NCBI GenBank assembly: GCA_964057225.1
Contig: OZ059899.1
Location: forward strand, 7,936,001-8,000,000
DNA from: Auanema rhodensis
Taxonomy: Eukaryota > Nematoda > Chromadorea > Rhabditida > Rhabditidae
DNA length: 64,000 bases
Direction: 5' to 3'
Part shown: piece by piece, positions 1 to 17,173 of the stretch
Numbering within the stretch: the stretch's first letter is position 1
Layout: the number at the start of each line of letters is the position of its first letter
Made by a program: the position numbers and the translations under genes
Notes under the pieces: model-generated
The model's input: only the letters and a program-made list of their open reading frames with translations
Database searches by the model: none
What the model was told of the DNA's origin: nothing

Positions 1-701
1 GAAATACATACTATGATAAGATGAAAACAAATGATAATAGTAAAACATTCATATTTCAAATTCAAATTAAAATAAATGACGTCACAACATGTGAAGTCTA
101 ATATTGCTTTAGAATTGTCCAAAGAAGAAATTCGTTTTCATTTCGGCTTCAGGGCTACTATCCGCACGGTTCAACTCTTATTTACTTTAGTCCTCATCAG
201 ATTATATTAATCTATCTCTTTATGTATCTATTTTCATCCCACACCCAAGTTAATTAATGATCAAAACAACTTGAGAAAATTTGATTTAAAAAAGAAAAAA
301 TACTTCAGTTAATTAAAAGAAAAAAAGAATAATATGATATTATCATTAATGATATTTCTACACAATTTTTCGATAGCATATACAATTAAAATAATTTTTT
401 TTTATTGAGAGCAATTGACAAGAAAAAACTCATATATACGTAAAATATCTGTTCAGTAACGAACGGAGAAAAATCAGGAAGAAATTGTCTGATTGAAAAT
501 AAGTATCATCAGATGCACTTCATTGACTCTTCATCTATTCCACTTAAAACTGAATAAATATGTAAACGACGACCAAATAAGGGTATAAGTGTAAAGAAAG
601 AGGGATGATGATGAAAGAAAAGATGGAAAGGTAAGAAGAGAAGCAAACGAAATTGTCTACACATGATGTGCAGAAGAAGAGTAAGAAGAAGAGGTGGGTA
701 A
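1..701. other. AT-rich intergenic DNA
   Basis: No gene seen. The stretch holds a TGACGTCA palindrome (CRE-type) at 77-84 and, at 401-406, a TTTATT that would read as the poly(A) signal AATAAA on the minus strand, consistent with a minus-strand gene ending just to its right. The GAA/GATG-rich part at 600-690 is simple-sequence-like. Confidence 0.5.
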
Positions 702-928
702 TCATTTTCTCACTTCATCTTTCATTCTCTCGTTCCTCGCAATCAGATTAATCCCATACTTCTCATTCAATTCATCAACATCCACTGTCTGCTTCATTTC
801 CTTTCTCAACTGTCTATTCAGATTCCGATACTTGTGTTCTGAAGAGTCATGACTCTTTCCGATCGCTTTACTGTCCTTTTCCGTTACGTGATTCAAACTG
901 TCTCTTAAACTTTAAGAAATATATTGTT
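702..928 (-). CDS. Possible 3'-terminal exon, unknown protein
   Basis: An open frame of about 70 residues reads leftwards to a TGA at 702-704. It is charged and helical-looking (segments such as KYRNLNRQLRKEMK and ELNEKYGINLIARNERMK) and has no low-complexity bias. On the minus strand it is preceded by a plausible acceptor (TTTCTTAAAG, just right of 919) that would enter the frame in phase 2. I found no upstream exon with a matching phase; any such exon would overlap the start of the plus-strand ShKT gene. It could be a true last exon or a chance open frame. No family recognised. Confidence 0.3.
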
Positions 929-1062
929 ATTAATGTTTTGACTTTACATTATGATACATAATATTTTTTTATAATTAAAATGGTTTACTTTCAGTCATCT
1001 TGTATTTCAAATATTGAATTTTAAAGCTACATATTAAACAAAACATTAGGAATAACATAATA

Positions 1063-2867
1063 ATGAAATTATTAGTGTTTATTAGTTTTATATCAATTGC
1101 ACATAGCAGATTTTTTGATGCTTGTCCCGGACGAAGAATTTCGATTGGAGGTATGTTGGTAAACAATTCATTATATTTTGTAATTACTTGTAGCTTGCCT
1201 TGCTGGACTATGTCCTGCTGGTTCAGAATGTGTTAACGGATATTGCTGTTAGTTGTTATTGGATTTACAAAGTTTTTAACGTTTTCTTAAACTACAGGTA
1301 AACTAAAAGTTTTGCCTGAAGTGACGACAGAGCTACCGGAATCTTCCAATGAAGTAGAGAAATATGAAAAGTATTTTTGAACTTTCTTACACCATCTATT
1401 TTCTTTTCCTTTAAGATGTAAAAATGGCAAGCACGCTATAGGAGAATGTATTTCAGATAATTGCCCAAGTGGCTACAAATGCGAAAATGGTTTATGTTGC
1501 AGTTAGTTTTTATTATTTTTAACATCAATACATATTAATTTAAGGAGTAGGGTTACCTCCAGTTCGTGTAACGATGATTCCTGTAGAACTCACAACAAAG
1601 AAATCTATTGGTTTTGAAAACTTATGATTGTATAGAGTTTGCTTTTGTTTTAGAATCTACAGTATCGTCAAGTACAGTGGCAAAAAAAGTTCAGCCAAAG
1701 ATAAGAGTAATACCGGAAGCTGAAGAAGAGGAAGAAGTGAACGAAAACGAAAAGATGATTAAAAAAAAGGAAAAGAAAAAAGTTCAAAAAAAGAAAGAAG
1801 AAGACATATCTCAAGAAGAATTGACTGAAATAGAAAAAATAAAATTGAAATTTAAAAAAGAAAAAGAAATTGAAGAGGTGAAGCTAAACTAGTTATTCAA
1901 ATAATTGTTTTATTATTTTTTGCAGACTTCAACGAATGAAGAAGATTATGGAAATGAACTTATAATCGAAGATCGAGAAGAAATTGATGATATAGTCACA
2001 CTTAAGAGTACAACTATGAGTTCTTCGTCCACTACAACATCTCCTTCAACTACGACAAGCTTTGAAACAACTACTAGAAGAAAGAAGGTTGGTCAACCAC
2101 ACGCTCCGACACATATATATTTGCATTTTCTATATTTAAGCCTAAAAGACCAAGAGTAACAACAACAAGTACAACTACAACAACTTCCCAGCCTTTTACT
2201 GAAGAGGGAGATAATTTGGAGGAAGAAGAAGAGGAAGAAGAAGACATTGACGTAGATAATGAGACAACTTCTGTAAAAGCTACGTCAGCTATTATTACGA
2301 CGACCACAATAAAAACCACAAAATCTCGCCCAGATGACGAAAACATTGCAATAACTGGCTGCCCTGTTGGAGACTCTATTGGAGGTAATATTCATCGTAA
2401 TATTTACAATCTAATTCATGAGTTTAGAATGCATTAGTAATCAATGTCCGGAGGGCCACGGATGTTTTCAAAACAAATGTTGCATTTTAACGCCACAAAT
2501 CAACTGTACAGATGCTCTTGAAGGATGCATGTCTCATCTTTGTGGCCGAAGAGGCTATAAGGTATTTTAACTATTTATATTTTGAGTCTGGACTATTTAT
2601 TTACTAGGAATTTATGACCAAAAATTGTGCACGCACATGTGCCCGTTGCCATTTAACAGATCTGGTGAGACTTTTCGATTTTTTCCACATCTAGAACATA
2701 ATGTTCAATATTGCATGTGTATATTTAAGGATACTTCCGAAATACGAGAATGTAGAGATCGTCGCAGTGATTGTTCTGAATGGGCACAAGAAGGTTTTTG
2801 TGAAAGTACTCTCTATACCACAAGGCAAAAATTGAAAATGTGTGGAAAAAGTTGTAAATTATGCTAA
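1063..2867 (+). CDS. Secreted protein with three CC-type repeats and two ShKT domains
   Basis: Eleven exons: 1063-1150, 1194-1247, 1298-1370, 1416-1501, 1545-1610, 1654-1877, 1926-2087, 2141-2384, 2428-2561, 2608-2664, 2730-2867. They join to 1326 bases, 441 residues. Residues 1-15 are a signal peptide ([15 protein letters not shown]). Three cysteine repeats follow at about 21-48, 73-100 and 325-351, each fitting C-x(5-6)-IG-x-C-x(4)-CP-x-G-x(2)-C-x(4)-CC, resembling nematode CC/EB-type modules. Residues about 110-320 are Lys/Glu-rich then Thr/Ser-rich, likely extended and O-glycosylated. Two ShKT domains with six cysteines each close the protein (about 359-391 and 404-441). ShKT domains occur in potassium-channel-blocking peptides and in many nematode secreted proteins; no toxin function is implied. 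The start is the first ATG and gives the signal peptide. Extracellular role, probably cuticle, matrix or secretion, is inference. Confidence 0.88.
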
Positions 2868-2909
2868 CTTCCTAGAAGAAAATTACATTCTTTTTTCTAC
2901 ATAACTTTG

Positions 2910-2939
2910 AATAAAAGTAAGTTTTGTAAACTGAATAAA
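2910..2939 (+). terminator. Poly(A) signals of the ShKT gene
   Basis: Two AATAAA hexamers lie at 2910-2915 and 2934-2939, 43 and 67 bases after the stop codon of the ShKT protein, as expected for cleavage and polyadenylation. Confidence 0.65.
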
Positions 2940-3630
2940 AATGGATAGCAAATCCAAGTTAATATATATTATGTATGTATATGAATAGCATAATGAATGC
3001 TTTATTTATTCGAAATAATATATGTTGAAAATATTTTTTATATATATTATAATATGATAAATATATATCTTTATGGATATTCTATTGTATTACAAAATGC
3101 ATAAATATACGATATATTCTCACACCAAATATGCTAAGCTGACATCAAAAATACAAAGAATTGAAATTTAAAATACAACCGCTCTATATCTGATTTTGGA
3201 AAAAAATGCTTTTCATCTTTGTCTGTGTCGTTCAAAAACTGAAATGACGTTTTCATCTTATCAGTTCTTATCAAATAGTAATTAATCTCAGTATAATATT
3301 TCAGAAATGTTTATAGAAATGTTATGAGCAACATTATGTCTTCAATAAAAAATTATATTATTATACAATCTATTATATTTGAAGTTTCATTGTCATAATA
3401 GGAATATAGTAAATAACATTAATCAAATGATAAAATAAACGAATACGATTATCAAATTGATGAGCAACAATTCAGATATATGCTCTCCGGTTGAAATTTT
3501 TTCTGTCGTTTCCAATATACGAAACAATATTGGCACTCTAAAGAAGCACCCAATAGTTTATATGGTAATACAGGAAACTGTAAATTAGTATATTTGCATT
3601 CAAATTCAAATAAATGAATATTTTTTTGTT
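2940..3630. other. Convergent intergenic region
   Basis: About 700 bases between two convergent genes. Very AT-rich, with many short TATA/ATAT runs; no coding potential or structured RNA seen. Confidence 0.6.
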
Positions 3631-3674
3631 TTTATTTTTGATAATAATACAAATTATTATTATAAGTTTAATAA

Positions 3675-4443
3675 TCAAAATAATGATTTAGAGTATACCT
3701 CTATGGTCTCGTTATTAGATTGCCATTTGGTCGTTTTTATGTCTGAAATTTTAATTTAGATATTCCTATTGATTTTCAATAAATCTTTTTTTAAAACATT
3801 GTTTTCGAATTAGTTAACATAATTTATCGATTTGCATACCTTTAATATTTTCCAAAGGATGTTGGTATGAACCTGTTTCAGCATTCCATGTATATCGATT
3901 AACTACAAAAATAGGCTCTTTCAATTGAAGAATTGAATTATTTCTTGGTCCATATGGATATCCTCCTCCAATTCTTTTGATTTTACGTATTTGGAGTATT
4001 TTCACTTCAAACTTCGGCATTACATTGCTTTCATAGACGAGAATTTTATGAATATTCTGCTGTAGACGATGGGAAGATATCGGGGCATTAGTGAAATTTG
4101 AAGTATAAGCTTAATTATGTATGTTTAAATTATTACATCATTGTTAATTAATTAGTTGATTTACCTTTTTTATCTTTCACTATTTTCATTCTTTCATGGA
4201 TCAAAGGTGAAGATGTACTATTGAGTCGGATTCCGAAAACATTTGGTTGTGCTTTTGCTTTTAATCTTTGCAATTGCCGAAAATCTACAAAAAGAAGTGC
4301 ATTTTTAATTACATCTATTATTATTATTTTTATTATTATTATATATGTATATATCAAGCTTTACCTTGTTCGAGTGATGAAAAAGATATGGCTGAACAGA
4401 GCAAAATACCAGTAATAGAGAGAATTATACTTAAAAGAAGCAT
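3675..4443 (-). CDS. Small secreted orphan protein without mature cysteines
   Basis: Four exons on the minus strand, 4443-4365, 4284-4165, 4109-3840 and 3742-3675, join to 537 bases, 178 residues. The first exon encodes a signal peptide (residues 1-18, MLLLSIILSITGILLCSA). The mature chain has no cysteine, several N-glycosylation sequons (NST, NFT, NET) and a basic stretch (QIRKIKRIGGGYPYG) that contains a KR dibasic site before a Gly-rich, Tyr-containing segment. Phases fit at all three introns; one acceptor is ATTAAG. A TTTATT at 3631-3636 is the minus-strand AATAAA signal. I do not recognise a family. A processed peptide precursor is possible but there is only one dibasic candidate, so this is weak. 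Confidence 0.78.
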
Positions 4444-5870
4444 AGTTGCATCATGCAATATGAAAACAAGCAGTGAAAGTAAAGCTTATCTATCTCAAAT
4501 TTTGTTCAATTCAAGAGGAAATTGTAAAAACGGACAAGAAATGCACCAACCAAATTAAGAGTAGTGACACGAAGTTGATCCAGACGACTGTCAAACGATG
4601 TCGGTCACTTGTAAGACAACCGGTAAATGCGTTGTCCATACGACATGATAATTACCTGAATATAGTAATTATGTTGAAGAAGTAGTGAATTCTCAAATAA
4701 CAAACTAAACTTAGAAATATCTTAAGGAAAAACTTGGAAAAGGAAATAGTAGTTTTGGTCAGATTTATTAAATTCAAAGAAATTAAAAAATTGTTTTCGT
4801 ATAGCCGTTCATTTTACAAACTTCTTTAAAAGTGATGAAAAATTATCACGTAATAATCAAATTTCATTTCAGAATCTTATATTTTAAATACAACTATTCA
4901 ACCTTTTGAATTTTCTCATCCGCTACCCAACATGAGCAAGTCTTGTCTATGGGCTTGTTAACAAAAATCATACTATTGCTAAATTATTGGCAAATCTGAT
5001 TTACGTCATCATGGGCGTGTGGGGACAGACGGCGTTTTCCGCGTCTTCGTCTCCTTTGCCATCTACAAACTGCTTTCTATGTGTGAAAGTGGCACAGAAG
5101 AAGTCTAACAAATAGATAGAGAGACGGGCATCCGACGATGTAGTTGCAGCCAACCCCCCTCGTGCATTGTCCTTATTTAGCTAAATGCAAAACAACTAGG
5201 CACCAAACCAAGAATAGCTACCAGCGCTAGCTATTTTCCTTTTTTAGTCATTCTTCTTTGGATCTCTCGTTTCCTTGCTATCTATCTTTATACTTTGTAT
5301 TCTCTAACAACAATTTTTTTTCAATCCTCTCAGATTCTCTCTTCATTTTTCTCTCCATCTCTCACTATATCCAATTATCTCTGTTTCACACAAATCTCTA
5401 TATTTTACTCTTTATTATGCTTCTCGTAAGCATTACTACTCACGTGATTAGCTCACGTGAAAAGTATAGTTTAAAATTCAGAATGATTACTCAGTTATTA
5501 TCTAGTTACTTCATTTCATATTCACTGTTTTACAATCTATTCATGTAGCTGTTCAATATAGAACTGTTGTCATTTATTCTTGTATTCTTCTATATGTATT
5601 CGTCTGCTACAATCATTACTATTATTATTTTGATATCGGGTGTATCGAGTAGCATAGTATCAATTTAATTTATTAATCCTATGTATTTTAGAGCAATTTT
5701 TTCTAGCACCGCACCTTTCTCATTTGAAAAACTCTCAAACATAGATGTTATGATTATGTTATTATTAATCTCATCATTTTACTTGTAGTTGTGTGCTCCT
5801 TTTATTAATTTATGTAATCATTACTCAGCCTAATGTTGCCTCCAATATGTTGTACTATGAGCCATCATTC
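4444..5870. other. Intergenic region with paired E-boxes
   Basis: Upstream of the minus-strand secreted gene and far upstream of PRRC2. GC-richer at about 5000-5230; T/C-rich from 5250 to 5420. Two TCACGTGA sites lie at 5440-5447 and 5453-5460. No coding exon is supported; the open frames here are Ser/Leu/Phe-rich products of pyrimidine tracts. Confidence 0.5.
5440..5460. promoter_or_regulatory. Two TCACGTGA E-boxes, 13 bases apart
   Basis: Two perfect 8-base palindromes TCACGTGA start at 5440 and 5453. This octamer is the high-affinity form of the CACGTG E-box bound by bHLH factors (CLEAR-type sites for TFEB/HLH-30 in animals). They sit about 1 kb upstream of the minus-strand secreted gene and 2.7 kb upstream of the PRRC2 start. 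Function is inferred from motif and pairing only. Confidence 0.4.
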
Positions 5871-5879
5871 TATTTCTAT

Positions 5880-7480
5880 TCTTCGCCCTTCTCTCTTCTA
5901 GTTAAGGGTCTTGGCTGTTAGCCAGAACGGGTATACCCTCGTCAGCTGTTCGGGCCGTTATTTAGTGGTCTCGTGGACATCGGGAGGAAGCGAGGATACG
6001 GGGCTGACTAAGCACGGCCTTCGTTGTCCACCAGATTGGCCAGTGCTGAGTTCGTGACCCGGCTGGCTTTCTCTCATTTCTCTTTATCTTTGGCTTCTCT
6101 TCGAATTATCATTTTCTCATTCTCAACGAATCTATTCCTTCTCTCCTTTTCCTCACTACTCTTGCAATTTTATGCCAGGCGTCCCTTTCGTGTAGGCCTT
6201 CTGTCTTTTATACTACTCGTATCCAACCTCTGCTTAAAGCGCACTCTCTCGTCCTTGAGATCTCATTGTTTCCCACTGTCCTCATCATCTTCCTCTCTCT
6301 CTCCCCGAAAGGTCACTAAAGGCTACACACAACCAGCCATCACCAACCAGTCCCTCCCTTTGCTGCCCCAAGCCCAGCAACGAACGGCGGCACAGAAATC
6401 GATTTTCCTCCATCGATTCTTGGCCATTGCCAAGAACCAACCACAAGCTGTCCGTTGTCCATTCGGTCTCGCGACTCCATCACTCTGCTGCTTGCCAACC
6501 TTTGCGTCTGTAACTATTCCCGTTTGTTTATTTCACTCATTTCCTCTGCTATTCTTCTGCTATATCCCGTGCCGCGCTGTGAATGACTCTTTTTCCCTCA
6601 GGGTTTCCGTTTTTCCTACGTCTTCAGACTTCGAAATCAAACGATCACTATGAAGTGACCAACTACGTATGCGGGATCGTACGCGACATCGCACGCGCTC
6701 AACATACGCCAGTTCTATTCTCCTCTTCCCTACTACTACTCAGTTCATTCAACAAGACCAACAACTGAAAAATGGGTCCTAGAGAGAAATGAGAGAAATA
6801 GAAATAGAACGCTCGTAATGTATTACTCAAATAGAGCGCGCAGACGAACAGTATGCAATGTTGTGTCCAGCTGCTGTCGACGACGTCAACCACGACAGAA
6901 GGCGACCGCGGCTCAACCCCGACCCCAAACATCATCCTCCTCATTTTATATTTTTCGCTGTACTACAACCTTTTTTGTATTCCACCCCCTCCCCGATCCA
7001 AAAAGGCAAAAATAAGCTTAAGCTGAAATGAACTTATGAAAGAAGGATGCATTTATTTCACATTGTATTGAAAAAGAAAAAAATATAGAACTGATAACAA
7101 TCAAAATAATTAAGTAAATTTCTAGAGTAGAAATATAATGCTGATAACAAATAGAATAGGATACTTTCATCTTAACAAAAACATATCATTTGAATATCTT
7201 ATTCTTTATTATTTTTTTAAATCATTGCGAACGGTTGGTCTCTCTTTTTCCCTTTTACGTATTAGCTTTCCCTCTTATCGTTAGAATTTACTGCTCTTTC
7301 TCTCTCTCACGTTCGTTTTTTCTACTCATTTCCCTCTCTCTTTCTTTCTCTTTATTCTCTTCCTTTCTCTCTCTCTCTCTCTCTCCCTCTTTGTCCGCTA
7401 AATAGCAGTTTGAACGCTGCCTCACTATCGACCGCATATCGATTTTCGTGAAAGTTATCCGCTCAACTGCCAAATACTGC
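5880..7480. promoter_or_regulatory. GC-richer, pyrimidine-rich region upstream of PRRC2
   Basis: Base composition is clearly richer in G and C than the surroundings (for example 5880-6020 and 6360-6960), and long T/C tracts run at 6060-6320 and 7290-7391, the latter ending in an unbroken CT run. A long open frame at 6024-6653 consists largely of Ser/Leu/Phe from these tracts, lacks any recognisable domain and is not flanked by good splice sites, so I read the region as promoter or enhancer DNA rather than a gene. Confidence 0.4.
7290..7391. repeat. CT-rich microsatellite tract
   Basis: Imperfect CT/TTTC repeat, with an uninterrupted (CT) run near 7366-7384, in the region upstream of PRRC2. 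Confidence 0.8.
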
Positions 7481-7958
7481 GCCCGGTCCTCCCGCCTTAT
7501 TTGTACCTGCTTTGTTTTTCATCTGATTACCTTATTTCAGGTTATTCGGACACAGAAAGTTGATTTATGTACTTCCCAATTTCTTTTTTGCTCAAAAAAC
7601 GTCATCATTATTTCTTTTCATCTCGAGCATTTCATATTACACCACTCGCGCTCACGCACAATATTTTACGTGTGCCGCAACTTCAAATATATGTTTTTTT
7701 TTTCAAGTTTTTTCAAGAAATACTTTAAAAATTTTTAATATATAATCTTAAAAATTTATTTCTCTATTATTTCAAATTTTCTTATTAAGTCTTCAATTTT
7801 TTTCAGGGAGATTGGGGTAATTTTTCTCCAGCTGAATTATATTCCCAGACCTCAAATATATATTGTTCTTGCTGTATTTAGGACTAACGTCGTTTTATAA
7901 AAGTTTTCTCCGGGGTTTGTTTCCTCATTTGTATTATATTCTTTTTTTAAAATTACAG

Positions 7959-8091
7959 TTTATTAATCAACACGTCTTCGGACGAATTTGTGGAGCTTGT
8001 GAAGAAATTAGGAAAACTTGCAACAATACCGCCGATACTTGATTGTCCGTTACCTTTTAACCTTTTCTGTTTTTTTGTTTGTAATTCTAAG
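7959..8091 (+). other. Probable 5' UTR exon of PRRC2
   Basis: Bounded by an acceptor (AAATTACAG, ending 7958) and a donor (CTAAG/GTAAGATTC at 8091/8092). The following 45-base intron ends at 8136, six bases or so before the PRRC2 start codon. The exon contains no long open frame. Another possible leader acceptor (TTTTTTTCAG) lies at about 7806. Confidence 0.5.
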
Positions 8092-8141
8092 GTAAGATTC
8101 TTATATATGTTTTCTGAATTAATGTTGCCTGATTAGGTCGT

Positions 8142-14346
<6,205 letters not shown>

Positions 14347-14790
14347 GATGGCCGAATTAACAGTTTTTTCTATTTTCGTTTTTAATTTTCTGACGGACCG
14401 GCTTTGCCATATTGGTAAACTACATCTTGACCTTTTTCGGTGAAAATCTCATTAATCACAGTACCTTGTATAGTATTGCCACATTTTAATTTTATTTACA
14501 TTTTTCTTGGATTGACCCTTTTCTTCATATGTATTTAAAGTTCAGTCCCGTGTATGTTTCATATTGTAATCTTTTGTGGTTACTGAATTTTCGTCTTGTG
14601 TTTTCGCCGTGATGTCTTTGTGTTTTCGTTTATTTATTGTGAGTATGCTTATGAAACAGGAATAATATATATTAGCAGCTCATGTGTTTATCAGTGATTG
14701 TCTATTTTATGTAGTTTGCATGTTAATCCATCTAATCTTAACTGATCTTCATATTTGTTACCTTTAATAAATGTGTTGTTCTTTTCTTAT
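14347..14790 (+). other. 3' UTR of PRRC2 with poly(A) signal
   Basis: T-rich untranslated sequence follows the TAA at 14344-14346. An AATAAA at 14766-14771 followed by a GT/T-rich stretch is the likely cleavage signal. Confidence 0.6.
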
Positions 14791-14799
14791 TTTATTTTT

Positions 14800-15120
14800 G
14801 ATTTATTCTCTTAAAAGTGAATATATTAAGATGAATTTTAAATAGAAGAACTATTTTTTTAAACTGAGGGGGTTTAATATTTATAATGGTTGTGCTACTG
14901 AAAATATTAATTTAAGCTTTATTTCCGAAATTATCTGATATTAGTTTCATATAACGAGTTAGTATAAAAAGCAAAAATATTTAAAATTAAAATATATAAG
15001 AAAATATAATTATCAAACTGTTAAAATGAAAATACATGTATGGTGTTGTAAAGGCTTTTTTGTGTTGTCTCTCCGCACTCCACTTTCACTGTGCTCTCTC
15101 ATGTAATGCTAAGAGCGAGG
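14800..15120. other. Spacer between PRRC2 and SRP RNA
   Basis: AT-rich to about 15050, then abruptly GC-richer as the RNA gene is approached. No coding potential. Confidence 0.5.
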
Positions 15121-15125
15121 ACGCG

Positions 15126-15130
15126 TATAA
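15126..15130 (+). promoter_or_regulatory. TATA-like element of the SRP RNA gene
   Basis: TATAA (within CGCGTATAACAACC) sits about 30 bases before the inferred 5' end of the RNA, the usual spacing of a TATA box in a pol III gene with external promoter elements. It is the only such element close by. Confidence 0.4.
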
Positions 15131-15156
15131 CAACCAAAACGTAGGAAGGTCTACCA

Positions 15157-15460
15157 CTGGGCGTCGTGGCGGGCGCCTGTGAGCCAGCTTCTAGGCAGTA
15201 GATGATTGTGGATGAAGTGAGGTCAGGAGTTCTGGTTCAGCTGTATGCTACGGCGACCGGGCGTCCGAGCCAAGCGATGCGTCACTAGGGACTCACTCTC
15301 GAAGGAGAGAGATTGCCCCGGGTGGACAAGGAGAGGAGTAAGGCCGAGGCCCGAAAGGGAGCAAGCAAAATCCTCCGCGCGTTGCAGTGGCCGGATAGCG
15401 CCCGTGAGTTCCATCTCTGAGCTAGCCTGTCTAATACCTTCGGACCAATCGTCGCTTTTT
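15157..15460 (+). ncRNA. Signal recognition particle RNA (7SL)
   Basis: About 300 bases that line up by eye with metazoan SRP RNA. The 5' Alu domain shows GGGCGTCGTGGCGGGCGCCTG followed by the CAGC of the loop region, and GAGGTCAGGAGTTCTGG matches the central 5' strand. In the S domain, helix 6 is CTCTC/GAGAG closed by a GAAG tetraloop (loop 15301-15304), a GNAR loop as bound by SRP19, and helix 8 is closed by GAAA (15353-15356) followed by the asymmetric-loop sequence GGAGCAAGCAAAA, the SRP54 site. It ends in a five-T pol III terminator at 15456-15460. SRP RNA scaffolds the particle that targets secretory proteins to the ER. Both ends are approximate. Three open frames on both strands here are accidents of its GC-rich sequence. 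Confidence 0.9.
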
Positions 15461-17160
15461 GGACTTTCCACATGAAACAAACATTTTTATTTAAGTTTTT
15501 TCAAATAATAATCAAATACAAAGAAAGTTATACTCGAAAAAATCTTTGTTGTGTTATGAAGAACCAGTTATCCATATCTATAAGACCGAATTCCTGTTTC
15601 AGCTATGTTTTGCTGATGATGAAGATGCCTCGGTACCTTGAAAGGACTTTCGTCATAATGAAATGCAACTGTCGTTTAAAACACAAGGCTATTGCTTTTC
15701 AAACTTAAATCATGTGTCGTGATAGATGATATTTAAATCTGATTTTTATTCCATATGTTAGTTTTTTAATTTTACAATGTTTTAACAAAGAATTCATAAT
15801 GTTATATAGACTATTTCTTTCGTATATTCATTATCCATTCTAACATTCCAATAAAACTTTTTTCAACACTTGTACATGTTTTTGAGTGGAAAAGATCATT
15901 TTCTGTTCACAGTGTCCTGTTGTACAGAACTAGTATCAGACATCACTCTTCCAATTTCAATAACTGAAGATCTAGTTAAGTATACTTCTTTTGTTTATAA
16001 ACACCTGCTATCTAATATTCACAGATTTTTTTTGTAACCAGAGGACATATTCTTCATAATTGTCTTGTTGCCAATAGCATAGTTTACCGATACGACTCAC
16101 ATACTACATCTTACAAACATTTTTTATTTTATACATGTATACAAACATATATATATATATATCGTATAATATTTAATATAATCTATTGTTATTCCATTAT
16201 ACATTTTTTGTTTGTTCTGCTTATCTTTAAGATCAGCTCGATGTTTTAAGTTTCCTATAAAAACTCAAAAAGAAACGATTTTGCCAATGGTTTAGCTAAT
16301 GTCCTCAACGGCAAAATTGTCAAGCAGGTTTTTCTGTCCCGCTCAACAGTTTCTTGGCAAATTTAAAGTCTTGATGTATTGATTCCTACTCATCTTACAT
16401 ATTTTTCTTTATTTATAGTTACTCTTATTGTTTACTAATGATTATTTTTTTACTTTATATATTCATTATTTCTTTTATTTTATGACCTTTATTATCAGAA
16501 TAAGGTCGATTTGATCTGCTTATATACTTGACAATCTTCTCAATATACTTAGTATAAGCTTGAATTAATCTTTTAAATAGACTCTTTATTCGAACCATTG
16601 TTGTTATCAACTTTGTTTTCCTTTTTCATTATTATCAATTTCATAGATTCGGGTCGAAAACATTCTACGAGTCTTCGAACTCTTATTATATTTTACCTCT
16701 CTCTTTGTTCTTCATATTCTTCTATTATCTTTTGGTTATTTTATTCTCTCTCAAGTTCTTGATCAGAAGATTTTTTCAACCTCCATGTTCTCGATGAGCT
16801 AAACTATTGATTATTTTACTCGTCGCCTTTATTCCACTATCTTCCGTCATCCCATCATCTTTCTCATGCTATTTTATGTTTTATGTGCTTGGAATACAAT
16901 AACAACCTATCCTTAACTATCTCACCCTTCTTCACTTCAATTATAAATATTTCTGTTATATTCCTATCTACTTATATATTTATATAATTTATATTTATCC
17001 AGCTTCCAATTATTATTTTTCATTCGATTTATATTTTGTTTTTTCGTTTATTCATTGTCCACACAATCTTCTTGTTGATCAACATTTTCTGTGATTATTT
17101 AACACCTGTTCATTAATTTTACTTACTTTATATTATAATAATAGTTATATTATTTTATTT
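15461..17160. other. Intergenic region before the F-box gene
   Basis: AT-rich, with a short AT run at about 16148-16161 and T/C-rich stretches at 16380-16900. The open frame directly after the RNA terminator (15472-15708) has no recognisable features. No gene supported. Confidence 0.55.
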
Positions 17161-17173
17161 CAACAGAATAGGA

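Noticed and set aside
975-1166. 63-codon minus-strand frame
   Set aside because: Antisense to the first exon of the ShKT gene; it also cannot be joined in phase to the possible exon at 702-928.
4221-4685. Overlapping plus-strand frames
   Set aside because: Antisense shadows of the minus-strand secreted gene and its upstream region.
6024-6653. 209-codon open frame starting MSTRLASAEF
   Set aside because: Composition is dominated by Ser, Leu and Phe from CT-rich DNA, there is no domain, and no splice sites or neighbouring exons support it.
15223-15480. Arg/Gly/Ser-rich open frames on both strands
   Set aside because: They lie within the SRP RNA gene and have no protein features; the RNA structure explains the composition.
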